A stretch of 64,000 nt of DNA, from positions 12,767,386 to 12,831,385 of the forward strand of contig NC_088306.1 in assembly GCF_032854445.1 (NCBI RefSeq), given 5' to 3'. Positions 1 to 11,700 of the stretch are shown here, piece after piece. Position 1 is the first letter of the stretch; each line of letters starts with the position of its first letter. This stretch comes from Liolophura sinensis. Lineage: Eukaryota > Mollusca > Polyplacophora > Chitonida > Chitonidae. The notes under the pieces were generated by a model. That model was not told where the DNA came from. It saw nothing but the letters and a program-made list of their open reading frames with translations, and searched no databases. The translations under genes were made by a program, and so were the position numbers.

Positions 1-2458
1 AGTGGTTTCTATTTTTTTAATATCTAAGAATTTTTTTTTATATTTGTTTGTGGTTTTTAATACAAAAAATACGTATTCTCAACTTAGTCTTGCATTCTCA
101 AATCTCTACATAGTAATGCGATAAAATTTACCATTCAGCACACTCAATGCACATATTTAAACAGCAGTTGGTGACTATGGAGTCATGTGGTATGACTCAC
201 TAGGCATAAAATAAATCATTGTTTTATTTATAAACGAAAGGGACTTTTTGTAAGTCGGATTCTAACGAATGATATGCAAGACAGTTTCAAAGCATAATGT
301 AACGAATCCATGAATGATTTGAAGGGGTTGAATGCAGTTGCGCTTTAGTTGCGCATCATCTGGAAGGGAGCTACAAAGTCTTCAAATGTATGGTAATGTG
401 TTCTTTGTTTTTTTCTTTTTTTGTGTGTCGCACATTGATCCTCACAGAAAAAAAGATGTGTACCTGTCTGGTTAACTGGGATGGTTCTCTCAAAGCACAG
501 CCCAACTTCCACCAATTCATATATTAAAGGAAAGCAAGAAAGATGTCTCACGTGATATTCATTTAATATTACCTGTCACTTTTGTTTTTCTTTTCTGTTT
601 ACATTTGTGCAGTATTCATTTTCAGTTTTATTGATTAATGGATAATATTGTAACATTGTGCCCGTATATAAGCTGATGGTGCTATTGTCAAGAACAATCG
701 ATATAATACGCGACACAATTGTCTCCCAGTACGATAATTCACAAACCCATAGTCTATGATTCCAGTCTGAATAGACCAAAATTGGTTCTAAATGGTCGTT
801 TCGCTCGGATAGTTACCAATACTAGCTCATCTAGACTTAGCATATTAGCGCACAGTACTCATACAGCTCGATTGCACCTCCCGCAGAGGTCATGTTAAGA
901 AGTTCATCGATTAGTCATGCCTGACTAAGAAGCCGACACGGACGTGTTCGTTTATACAGTGTATAAGCTGTGATAGTCTGGTTTATTCGTTTGCTTTAGT
1001 CTGCGATTATAACACGGCTCAACAAAACGCATGACGTTGTTCGCTTTGTTACTTCTTGGCTAATTCCGTTCCTAGCTTTGTAGGATAACCCCTGCTGAAT
1101 GTATACTGTAAATGGTAAATATGACATGTTAGCGATGTCATGACATGTTAGACATCTCATTAACCCAGATCAAACCGTGAAGACATTGAGAGATTTTATA
1201 CCTCCACCGATTTAACAAACCATTTAACAGAACATAATACCAATGGTGACTTCAATAAATATATCAAACCAATAACCAAGTATAGTGCAATCGTTATAAT
1301 CATACTAAACGGGCATGAAGAGATCAAATCAAATGCAGTACCTTACCAAACGAATCCCCCAAAGTAGATTAGTACTGTAGGCGGCAGTTTTTCTGTCAGC
1401 TAAACACTACGGTTGATCCACTGAGCAAGATGGCATGACAAATGTTAAGTTTTCTCCAAAGAAATGCGATTTGATAATCTCAGTATTTTTGCTTCTTATT
1501 TATTTTTTGTGTTTGATTCATAACTTAATGTCGAAATATTGATGTGGTCAAAATATTTTCCTTTTGAGTTATTATTGGCTCTTCAATACGTCAAGAAAAG
1601 TTTTCCGGAGTTGTTTTAACAATTATAGTAACTTGTTATTTTCTGTGGTCTGAAATCCTGAAGATGAAGAAAATGTAACTCTGTTACATACCGGGGGAAA
1701 AGGGGTCACAACAAAGCTGTCTGTGTTGGATTAAGTGCTATTGGTGCATGTCTTTGTGCATTCTATCTGGGCAGCAAACATCGTCAAATAGTGGCAAAGT
1801 GAAAATGCATGTAATAACGAGTGTATCTCCATTACAGCAGTGTAAACTGCTGACAATTTATTGCCTTGCACTCAACTTTGATTTTCTCCTCGTACATGTA
1901 CTTGTTCAATTCTTTGAAAGTTTATGAAAAAAGAAAAGAAATTGTTCGTAAAAATTAACAAATGAAGGTCTGCTCAACGGTTCCCATCACCGGTCTAAGA
2001 ATCTATACGACCTGACGACTGTCTCCCAGGACGCTATGCAGTAAAAGTCCATCATACATTCCACCGTATTATCTGGTATTAAACTATTGTATTGGACAAT
2101 GAAAACAGAATCCAGGTATTAACCCGTAAGCGGATTAAAACTTGGCCAGTATAACCACAAGGATCAGTCTCGCATGAGCCAAATCCGAATATCAGCAACC
2201 TTCCCACGGCTACAGTGTACCTTGAAATCGTATAGGTCCAGACGCTATGAAGCCATTTTGCTTCCATTTTCACCCCTGCGTCAATAGAGGAGGGAACAGG
2301 AGTTAATTAGCATGGGTGCATTTCTTGAATTATATGAGTGAATTAATATTAGCTTTGTGGAACTGTCTCTAGTACAGTTACTGTTAACTTTCTTAAAATT
2401 CAGGTTTCATCTAAGCCATTCAGCATACATGTATGTTAGATGAGTTTCTGTTACTGGA

Positions 2459-2699
2459 TCATGCCGGATCATAACTCCCAAATTTTCGTTTCCCTTCAAA
2501 ACCATCTAATTCATCCGTCAATCCTCTTCTGTGGAAATGTGCTTGCTGGAGCAGCCAGTACAGAGGCTTTGAATTTGCCCCGGCTTTCTTTGATCCTGAA
2601 CGTCTGACCCATAACTGAACAAGGCTAGGCAAGTTCTTCAAGTGAAGGACATAAAGCCGCTTATAGAGGGAAACGCTCATGTAGACCAACTGCCGAATC
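2459..2699 (-). CDS. Possible terminal exon of an unrecognised minus-strand gene
   Basis: On the minus strand a plausible acceptor (ctgcag) precedes an open frame of about 79 codons ending in TGA at 2459-2461. The peptide has mixed, protein-like composition: an aliphatic stretch (LYVLHLKNLPSLVQLW), then a basic/polar part ending GKRKFGSYDPA. I recognise no family. Neighbouring exons were not found, and the reading could be chance. It is listed because composition and acceptor are better than for other unexplained open frames in this interval. Confidence 0.2.
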
Positions 2700-3894
2700 C
2701 TGCAGTATTCAGTCCATTCCGTAAAATAAGGACTCGAAGTAAATGAATCAAAGATGATCTCTAAATTAAAAAAGATATAAACAGTATAGCATCAAACCCA
2801 GGTATATTTTAACACGAAGTACCACCAGTTACGGTCAAAGCAAGCGTCCTTGGCGTACCACAATCTTGATGCGGTGTGATAACAGGTCACTGGGTACACC
2901 ATGTTGGGCACAGATGGAGTCTAAATTAGAATTTAAGCAGTCTTCCGAAAACCCTAGGGCAGAATTCATTTGTTCATGAATGCGTATCAGTCGCACAAAC
3001 TCATGCATTGCTATAAATGACGTTGGCCAGATATTACCGACGTTATTTATACCTTGTCATCTATACTCGCTTAACGTGTATTAATATTGTTATTGCACTG
3101 ATATTGGAAAGGTATATGTAGTCATGGGTTAAGTGCTAGGTGTGTCCATTATTGGTCGTTCTCACACCCAGCCATTGATTTTCTCAATCCCTTAGCTTGT
3201 ATTCGTAATCTGTCACTTCACACTTCTCAGCTTGGTTTACAGGGCAACGGAGAGTGTGCAGACTGCGTAGTTACCCACGAGTGTGTAATGGAAAAGCTCT
3301 AACTTCATAAACGGGTATACTTAACGCGTTTTAAGAGTGTCTGTGCGGAGTAGCGTGCCTCATAAATCATGCAAACAGGCCAGTCTTTCAAAGATAAGCG
3401 CACACTCTACAACCTAGAGTCTTGTTTACTTTTTAATGCCAAACGGATCGATAAGTGAGGTAACATGAACTTTATGGAAACAAACAACGCTATGCTGTTC
3501 ACTAGACTGCACTGAAGTTTCAAGACCTACTTTGCTGATATCAAATACCACAGACAAGCTCTCTTGATCTTTCCACAGACCGCTTCAGGAAAGACATAGG
3601 ACAGCTTTGCGTGAAGAATCGAAACAAGTTCCACACACGATACGATCAAGGCATTAAATTCATTTCCTCTGATATGATTCTAGCCAGTATGTTAAAATGC
3701 CGACATTTTAATCCGTGTAATGAATCCCATTTTAAGAGATCAAAATGGTATTAAAATGGAACTGTTACAATTTATAGACTATAAAAATATAGCGAAAAAG
3801 TTGAAATGCTCGATCTAATTTAGAATTAGACAACCTGTTGTAGAAATATGTGACTCGAACCTTTTTGAAGTTAATCAAACCTTGCAAAGGTATA

Positions 3895-4125
3895 TGTTCA
3901 GTGAACCTTTCACACGACAACTTTTGGATTCATTTCAATACAACTGTATATATGTATATATGCTCAGTGAAGCTTTCATTCCACAACTGTTGGATTCGCT
4001 TCAGTACAACTGTATTTATGCTCAATGAAGCTTTCACACCACAACTGTTGGATTCGCTTCAATACAACTGTAAATATGCTCATTGAAGCTTTCACGCAAC
4101 AACTTTCGGGCTCATTTCAAGACTA
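3895..4125. repeat. Tandem repeat, ~58-bp unit, four copies
   Basis: Four consecutive units begin with variants of gctcantgaagctttcac and contain caacttttggattc-like and aatacaactgta blocks. The unit is 58 bp, apart from a first copy about 6 bp longer through an extra atatgtat. The fourth copy diverges at its 3' end. Confidence 0.85.
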
Positions 4126-4244
4126 CGTACACGTACGTAGTTCGCAAAAGTATCACACTCCGGCTTGTTTGCATACTATGAATTTATACCAGTATGCTTT
4201 CGAATTTACATAAATACAATAGTTTACGTAGCTCACTTCAACTG

Positions 4245-4478
4245 AAGGGGCCTCCGTGGCCGAGGTGGTTAGCTCGCTAGCGCGGCGTAATGACCTTTCA
4301 CCAATTCGGTCGATGTGAGTTTAAGTCAAGCTAATGCTGGCTTCATCTCCGACCGTACTTGGAAAGGTTTGCCAGCAACCTGCTCGGTTTCCTCCGACCA
4401 TAATGCTGGCCGCCGTCGTATACGTGAAATATTCTTCAGTGCGACGTAAAGCCCCAATCAAATTGACAGAATAAATAG
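4245..4478 (+). mobile_element. SINE family A, near full length
   Basis: It begins with the tRNA-like head (gggcctccgtggccgagg, A-box like), has a B-box-like tgtgagtttaagtc, then the family body and the gtgaaatattcttcag tail. It is flanked by the duplication cttcaactg (4236-4244 and 4479-4487), which marks a retrotransposed copy. Confidence 0.9.
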
Positions 4479-5799
4479 CTTCAACTGCAATTCTCGGAAA
4501 CGCTTCGGGTTGTTTGCAAAACTATCGAGTGGTGATGCTGTCCACATTTATTGACAAATGTCACTTGTTATTTATTTGCTTTATAACTTTTATTTACCTA
4601 TTTCTCCATGTCTTGAAGTATCTGGTATATGGGATGTGACTTTTGCGCACTATAAACATATACATCATATATATTTTGGACATTTTGTGGTTGAATATTT
4701 AGGTTGCCATCGTGTAGGTCAGTTCATTATTTCTGCTCGTCACGAGATGTTAAGTACAAGGCTGACCGAAGAACAGCAGCAATGAATCATCCAGTGATCA
4801 ACAATGGAATCGATTCTTACGTGAATCAACTACCCTAGTTCGATTTAGTTGTGACGTGTTGAGTGTGACAGTTCGATGTATATGTTAGCACGCATGCAGT
4901 TTCTCGATAGAGATTGATAGAGTGCCCGATGCCTTGTATCGACACTCCCCTGAGACAGGTTCCTAACATGTGATCGTCGATAAACCTTTGGCCAAACCTT
5001 ATCTGTAATCAATCAATTGTCAGTGGATTTGACAGGCAGATGCAGTTGGGCCAGTAAGAACTAAGGGTAAATGATTTAAAATTTCAATCCCAAAACTGCA
5101 ATTTCTGGAAAATATCTTTAAAAGATATCACATTTTCAAAGTGCAATATCATCTTACCCTACAAACAAACTTCAAAAGTTTTAAGACCAGTGGAATTCTC
5201 AGAATCAGGCAAAATGTGCAACTTAATCATGGAGAAATTTTATCATTATAATCAAATAGATGGATTCGCTCCGTTGATGAGTAGATAAACAACACAACAC
5301 AAACATAGAGTAACAGGGTTGTGGGTTGTGGGATGGAAGAATTGTGCAGTTTTCAACTAGAAAGCTCTGTATATACGTTTGATTATACATGTAACTTATT
5401 TGTATCTGAACGTTAAAGTTTATAAAGTCTTAACTTAAACTCTTGTGATGGTACTTAGTGGCATATGTATTAAATACAATATAGAGTACTGCTAATTTGT
5501 TCTATCGAGAACATAATTCTATACGTTGTTCTAAAACGACATTAAGTTTATGGAACCTGCACGAATACTAGTGTAGGTTGACAGCTATTTTGCAAAAGTT
5601 CTCGACAAGAATCAATCCTGATTGATATATGCAGTTACGATGTCAGTTTCATGGAGCATATGTATTGCAGACTGCAGCTCAGTTGTTTGGATTTCACATT
5701 GCGTTCAGCATTATTTTGGGCATATGAAGTCAATAGAATTAAATTTTGAAAATTCCCTGTTCGTGGTTAGGATATATTTTTATTTATTTGTTTTATATA

Positions 5800-6020
5800 T
5801 TGGTGTCTTAACCTGTACTCAAGAATATTTTACTTAATATATCACAGCGGCAAATAGAGCCCCAGGGAAACCCACGGCCATCCGCGGGTTGCTGCAGACG
5901 TTCCCACTTACAACCGGAGAGGAAGCCAGCATGTGGTGAACGTGAACTCACCGCGGCCGCATTGGTGAGACTCTTGTCATTCTGCAGCGGTAGCTCGCTA
6001 ACCACTCGGCCCCATGAGGT
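5800..6020 (-). mobile_element. SINE family A, diverged
   Basis: Read on the minus strand it has the head (gaggtc...gccgagtggttagcgagct), the body and the tail around gaatattcttgagtac. It is diverged and has lost the clean A-rich end. Boundaries are approximate. Confidence 0.75.
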
Positions 6021-7377
6021 CACGGCTAGGATTGAACCATCAGGTCGTGTGTTTGACGATTCAAAAACAAATGTCTAAACCAGTCAACTACAGCCCACTC
6101 TGGTCCTATATTATAAACGCAGAGTGCATGTTGTGTTATAAGTAGGAAATGGCCTATGTAAGGTTGCTCGGTGGTACAAGAATGTTGGAACGGTCACAGA
6201 AATGAGCCAGTGTTTGCGTCTTCTATCCTAACGTCTGCATGGGCTACAATAGGACAGGAGTAAACAGCTGTCGGTAAATTCAAAAGAACTTTGAGAAATT
6301 TCATATTAATAATCTTCCGATCCAGTTCCGGATGAAAGACGGGATTATCTCTCGTTGGCCTATACGTCAGACGCTGAAGAATGCCTGAATGCGTGAAGAA
6401 TACCGTAAACATATTGGTAGGAATTGACATTTAAATGAACGGGCGTTCACCGATTTGAATTGCATCCTTCGCTGTTTGCTTGGATGACTTTTGAATAACA
6501 TGAATTAAATGGTGTTATTAGTACCTCTGTACTGGTAACAAAAGTTTGTGTTCCAAGTTTCAAGGAATATTATCTTGATAACAAGTGGTCTTTCTTCAAA
6601 CCGGTTCAGACGACGTTATATTTTAAATACGATAAAGGCTGAAAAAGATCTTCACCACGAAGCTTTTGCATGGGTATTGATCAGTAAGGCACCACGTTCT
6701 GGAAAGGTTCGCCCACTGTTACTAACGCCCTATTCTCTGTCAAATGCAATGTTGTGTAAATTATTTAGGTTTTTGTCCCTATGGTAGAGATGTCTTAGAT
6801 TTCACAATGGGGAGAATTTGTTGTTTTGGCGGGATAGTGGTTTGTTAAGATTGACAGATGGATTATGGGCGTAATTCTGTGTCGTGGTTATGTTTCATGC
6901 GGGCCAAAAGGGAAACTGACACATATCGTCAATGGTTCTTTCTTTTTCTAAAGGGTTTCGTTGACGTCTGTTCTCTCACATTGTGATGTTATGCTCTGCC
7001 ATGACTCTACTTTAAAAGGAAGGGTCAGGAGAGTATATAAATAACACGGCTTTGCAGGATTGTCATGGTTTTGGAAATTCAAAGCTTCTAGCGAGAAATT
7101 TTGCGATTTTTACACGCATTTATTTAAACCCAGAGCCAGACAATCGGAGAATTTATCTAGGTGGACTGGTTTTTCCATTCTGAGACATCAGTATGTTTAA
7201 TCAAAAGTATAGTTTTTCCTGTTCGTTAATGCAGTCCACATTGGATGTGACGTGGAACAATCTGAAATTTCCGTGTTGCCTTCTAGTGTGATAGAAGGCG
7301 ATATAAAGTCGATGAAGCACAAATCCCACGTGAATTTGTGGCCTTGAAATGTTGACTAACTGTAACAAAGTCAACTT

Positions 7378-7466
7378 ATCGCATGCAACAACTTCCATTT
7401 CGCATGCAACAACCTGTATTTCGCTTGCAATAACCTGCATTTCGCATGCTACACTCAGCATATCAC
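7378..7466. repeat. Short tandem repeat, ~21-bp unit, four copies
   Basis: Units of the type ttcgcatgcaacaacctgta repeat about four times with point changes. Because the unit is a multiple of three, it leaves a repetitive open frame on the minus strand that I do not take as coding. Confidence 0.8.
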
Positions 7467-8593
7467 ATATCATCTAATATTCCCACTGTATAAACCGCTA
7501 GCTTCAGGCTGTTCTGGTGTACCGTTTTGTGCAGAGCAATGTATCGAGCATCACTAACGAAGTAAACAATACACTTGTATAAAATGTCACGAAATCAATG
7601 CGATTACGTCAAAAAGACTTCCCTGAAAGCGGACTGTGAATGCCAGTCAGGTTGTCAAAAGTATATGGTTATTTATAGATCAGGCATGTTTGTTTTTACC
7701 GTACAATGTTTTTCCTGGGTAGAGTTACTCTAGCATTAGCCATGTGATATGAAAAATCGACGATCGCTCACTGATGGTAATCGTCCGTGCGCTTCCTTTT
7801 AATCAGCATCTCGATCGTATTCTGTCGTAAAGTTGTTATGAAGCTAAAGGCTGCATTCAAATCCGTCTACCTAACCTGTATTAATTATAGGTTAAATTTT
7901 GCGAATTTTCTATCGGGACAGTGGATCTCATATGTTATGCCTGTATAGGAGGACAGTTCAAATGAAAGCGGGGCATTAACATCATTTTGTTGAAGGTGAA
8001 ATTCCTCAGCGACATTTTTCATAAGATAGATATCAACAACCATATGTACATACATTCGACTTTAACAAAGAAAAACGGTGAAAATTTGAAGTCCTCACGA
8101 CACTCATGAAAATGAAATAACATAAAATGACAATGAAATAACATAAAATGAGCTTTTTCTGGAATAAGGTGTGGAAACAGACTTAAATGGGCACAGCCGT
8201 GTTTTTCTGATATGCTTGGTAATTCAAGAAATCAATATTTAATCTAGAGCTCTTACGAGACAGCGCGATACGCCATGTTTAAACAACAGGAAACATGATG
8301 TTGCGTCACTCGTACCCCACGCATGCAAATGTATTTAAAATGCCAACTTGGGTTTGGGTGACGTAAACGGAAACAGCTGCGTTCTCGGGTTACATAAAGA
8401 TAGCTCGCTCCTAATTGATCAGAAATGATAGCATGGACGGGCGCTTTCGATTTTCTTATTGTGTGCGATTTGGTTTACTTTAAAATGCGACATACCAGGT
8501 CTTACAACATCTTTTTTACAACAAAAACAAAAAGTCGTGCTCTTTTATCGATGTATATCCAATTAATATGGTATTCTTTTCTTTTAATCACAG

Positions 8594-8799
8594 GCCGAGG
8601 CAAACACCCACTTAGTCACTTCTCATTTGACAAACCACGTGACTATCACGAGAAACTGCGAGAAGACATTGACAAGTTGTTTGAAGAGGAAGATTTGAAA
8701 GTTCACGGCTCTCCGGCATGGGTTTGTGAGGCAAGTCGAGAAGTCACCCATGGTGGAGAGTCACCTCTAATTGTCAACAAATTCTTAGCCGCAAGCCGG
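8594..8799 (+). CDS. Unknown gene, first exon found (internal)
   Basis: The acceptor follows a pyrimidine-rich run (ttcttttcttttaatcacag). The donor is CGG|gtatgt. The exon enters in phase 1 and leaves in phase 0. It encodes a charged segment with HEKLREDIDKLFEEEDLK and GSPAWVCEAS. An upstream ATG at 8425 is in frame only by reading through the acceptor and gives an implausible hydrophobic leader, so it is not used as start. Confidence 0.75.
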
Positions 8800-11700
8800 G
8801 TATGTTTCATTTTTAAATGATAATGTAGATTCGCACACAAGGGCCTGCGTGGCATCTGTGCATAATATTGTCGCTGTCCTTATTAAATTTTAACAACAGC
8901 GACAATTGGAATGTTTAGAAACCAGCAACTTTATAACCCTTGCAACCTTTATATTTGTATACTTATATGTATTTAAAAACAATGTACCTAAAGTATATGA
9001 CATATAATCGTGCTCTTGTCACCTTTCACAAAAAACCTGTTATTCTCAAACTCTGAAACTATAGAAACTCTTCCTTTTTAGGTGGAGCCACCGCGCAGCG
9101 CTCAGTCTCGGCGAAGTGCAAGATCCGCGAGAAACAGCAAAACTCCTCCACCGAAGAAAGAAGGCGTATTGTATTATCGGCCAAACCGGACTCACCAGTA
9201 CTTGACCTCTACCGAGTTGAAGGACTGTTCACAGGGAGAATCTAACATCAAATATGGCCGACCGACCAGAACTACGTGAGCACCATTGGTGTAAATTATT
9301 ATCTGTGAAATCGACCATATTACGTTACAGAATTTATTGCTTGTTTGTTTGCAATTAATCACCGCTTTCCAAATGATTGCATTAAAGGAAACCGGACCCT
9401 ATGATGATGCATGTTTAAATAAAAGGAAATTTGTAAAGATTTTCTAATTTTTTTCTATGATCAGCTAATGTCTCCTTGTCATGATGCAGTACTATTCAGT
9501 TTGACCTCATCCATTGTGCATGAGATTGTGTGATGTTAAGGGAATAAAAACATTAAGTTCATCTGCACCCACATGTAAAACCTGTGTAATTCACTGATAT
9601 GATGCAACAGTGAGATATTTTCTTTCATATGCCTAATTCAACACATTAGACTAGAAAACCGAATAGCAACCAAAAAGATATGTTCACCTTTGAAAGATTG
9701 CAAAGAATTTTCTTATTTTTTACTTTCTTCCTCGGAAGGTTGCTCCGTGCTCGTCAAAGGAGTAATTCGGCTCCCATCAACGCGTATGAAGTCAGACGTG
9801 AGATGATGAAGCGTACGTAAGCGCGTGATTGCCGTTTTTTCCAATTAATTCTCAAACCAAACTCACATTTATCTGTTGATTTGTATTGTTTGAGTCATGA
9901 CAGGCCTGCCCACTGACATCTTTTGTTACCATTACTGACACAATTACTAATTCTTAAAATGCAAAAAATCTGACTTACCTACCGACAGAGAGACCAACAG
10001 ACCGACCGAAAGACAAACAGACAGACAGAGAGAGCGCCAGACGGCAACATATAGTGCTGATTATCACAGTTAATAACGTTTATCCATTAAATGTTTCAGG
10101 AGCCGAGGAGCGCAAATCAAAGAGTTACCTTAACAATAAGCAGGAGTGAGTACTCATTACCTAACTAAATTTGTTTTAGTATATCTGCGTCTTTATGTGA
10201 ATGAAATAAATCCTTAATATAATAATAATAATAATAATTGCAATAAACAAGAACGTATTTTGATACAAAATACATATTTTCCATGCTATTTTTTGCAGCG
10301 TTCTGAACATCTGGGCTGGATTTGGAGAGAGCCAGCATTCCTGGCTCATAGGTGCGCGTTACAATAGGTGAGGTCACTTTTTTATTCAAACTCAAAGTGA
10401 AACCCCATAACATCATGACCGATGATTCATGTGCCAGGGGGGACTACTCTAATGTCACTGAGAATAACTGGCTTTGCGTCGGTAAAAATCATGTCATATT
10501 TCAAAACAGCAGGTTTGCCTCGAGATCGCCTAATATTCTTCACCTGTACGACTTTTGACTCATTTTGTCCACGATACCAGTGGATTGATGGTGAAATAGC
10601 GCAAGGAATGCGCAAGAATGAATGGAATTAGTAGACCTACCCGAATCATATACCATGCTAGTAGGCCTACATGTATACAATTTGTCGACAATCAAATCAT
10701 CAAGTTATGCAATGTGCAAAGACGTCGTTGTTGTTCTTGCAGCTGTTTGTTGTTGCTGAAGCCGGTGTTCTAATTTTTCTTGGTGGTTTGGTTTTGAAAC
10801 GCGCACTTTTTCTTTTGTCTTGTTAACTCAGTATCACCAAAAGGTTGATGACAGTGTTTTTCATACTGTTTTCATCTTAAGGGCTCATTACGTGGATGCC
10901 AAGAGTTTCAGTCTGTACGGAATGTACATGCCGAGGAACAACCCGATGGGCTGCTTCGCTACACATTCCATGGCCAGCCTAGTGAAAGATTTTGACGAAT
11001 TCAGTTGCCCGTCAGCGCCTCCTGGTGAGCGAAACCTGCAACAAATGATTTACCTGTTAATGCGAAGTTTACATAAGGTTTAAATTTATTTATTTATTTG
11101 ATTGATGTTTTACGCCGTACTCAAGAATATTTCACTTATACGACGGCGGCCAGCATTATGGTGGGTGAAAACCGGGCAGAGCCCGGGGGAAACCCACGAC
11201 CATCCGCAGGTTGCTGTCAGACCTTCCCACGTACGGCATAAGGTTTAAAGGCACAAATGCCAAATAGGACACACCTTGTGTGTTTCTTAAACAGGCGTAT
11301 TAAAACTCTGTTAGAAGTACATCCAATAAAAGGCAAAAACATTTAGAATGTCTTTTTAATTGAGTATGTCAATACTTAAGTCGAAAACGAAAAACATCCA
11401 TAAGCTGGCGCACTGGTGTTGTCTTAAATTTTAAGTAGTGAAAAGATTAAAACTCTTCGATGTCAGCGATATGGCATACAGAAACATTTATAAATAGAAG
11501 GCAGCTAAAAGAGCGTCCGAAGTAATCACATCAAATTTCTACCTTACAAATACCCATGCTTCGTGTTTGTAGACACGCCACGTAGTGACGATGAAGGGGA
11601 GATAGCTCCTAACTACGCCCAAAGAGTTCGCAGCGCTCCTGTGGTAAGAAAACTTCACATCAGCTCGTCGCCACCCACGGCCAAACAGGCATGGAGCGAG

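Larger units (their letters stand above)
1..8593. other. Gene-poor, AT-rich region upstream of the first gene
   Basis: No convincing gene was found here. Open frames are short, lack paired splice sites and are not recognisable. The region holds two SINE copies, a 58-bp tandem repeat, a 21-bp tandem repeat and one possible minus-strand exon, listed separately. The missing 5' exon or exons of the gene at 8594-13336 must lie here or further left. Confidence 0.6.

Noticed and set aside
8425..8593. ATG-initiated hydrophobic extension upstream of the first exon of the unknown gene
   Set aside because: It reads across a strong pyrimidine tract and AG acceptor, and the peptide is unlike the rest of the protein.
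10299..10351. Alternative exon 5 ending at the gtgcgc donor
   Set aside because: It leaves in phase 1 and puts a stop codon in exon 6; the later donor gives a continuous frame.
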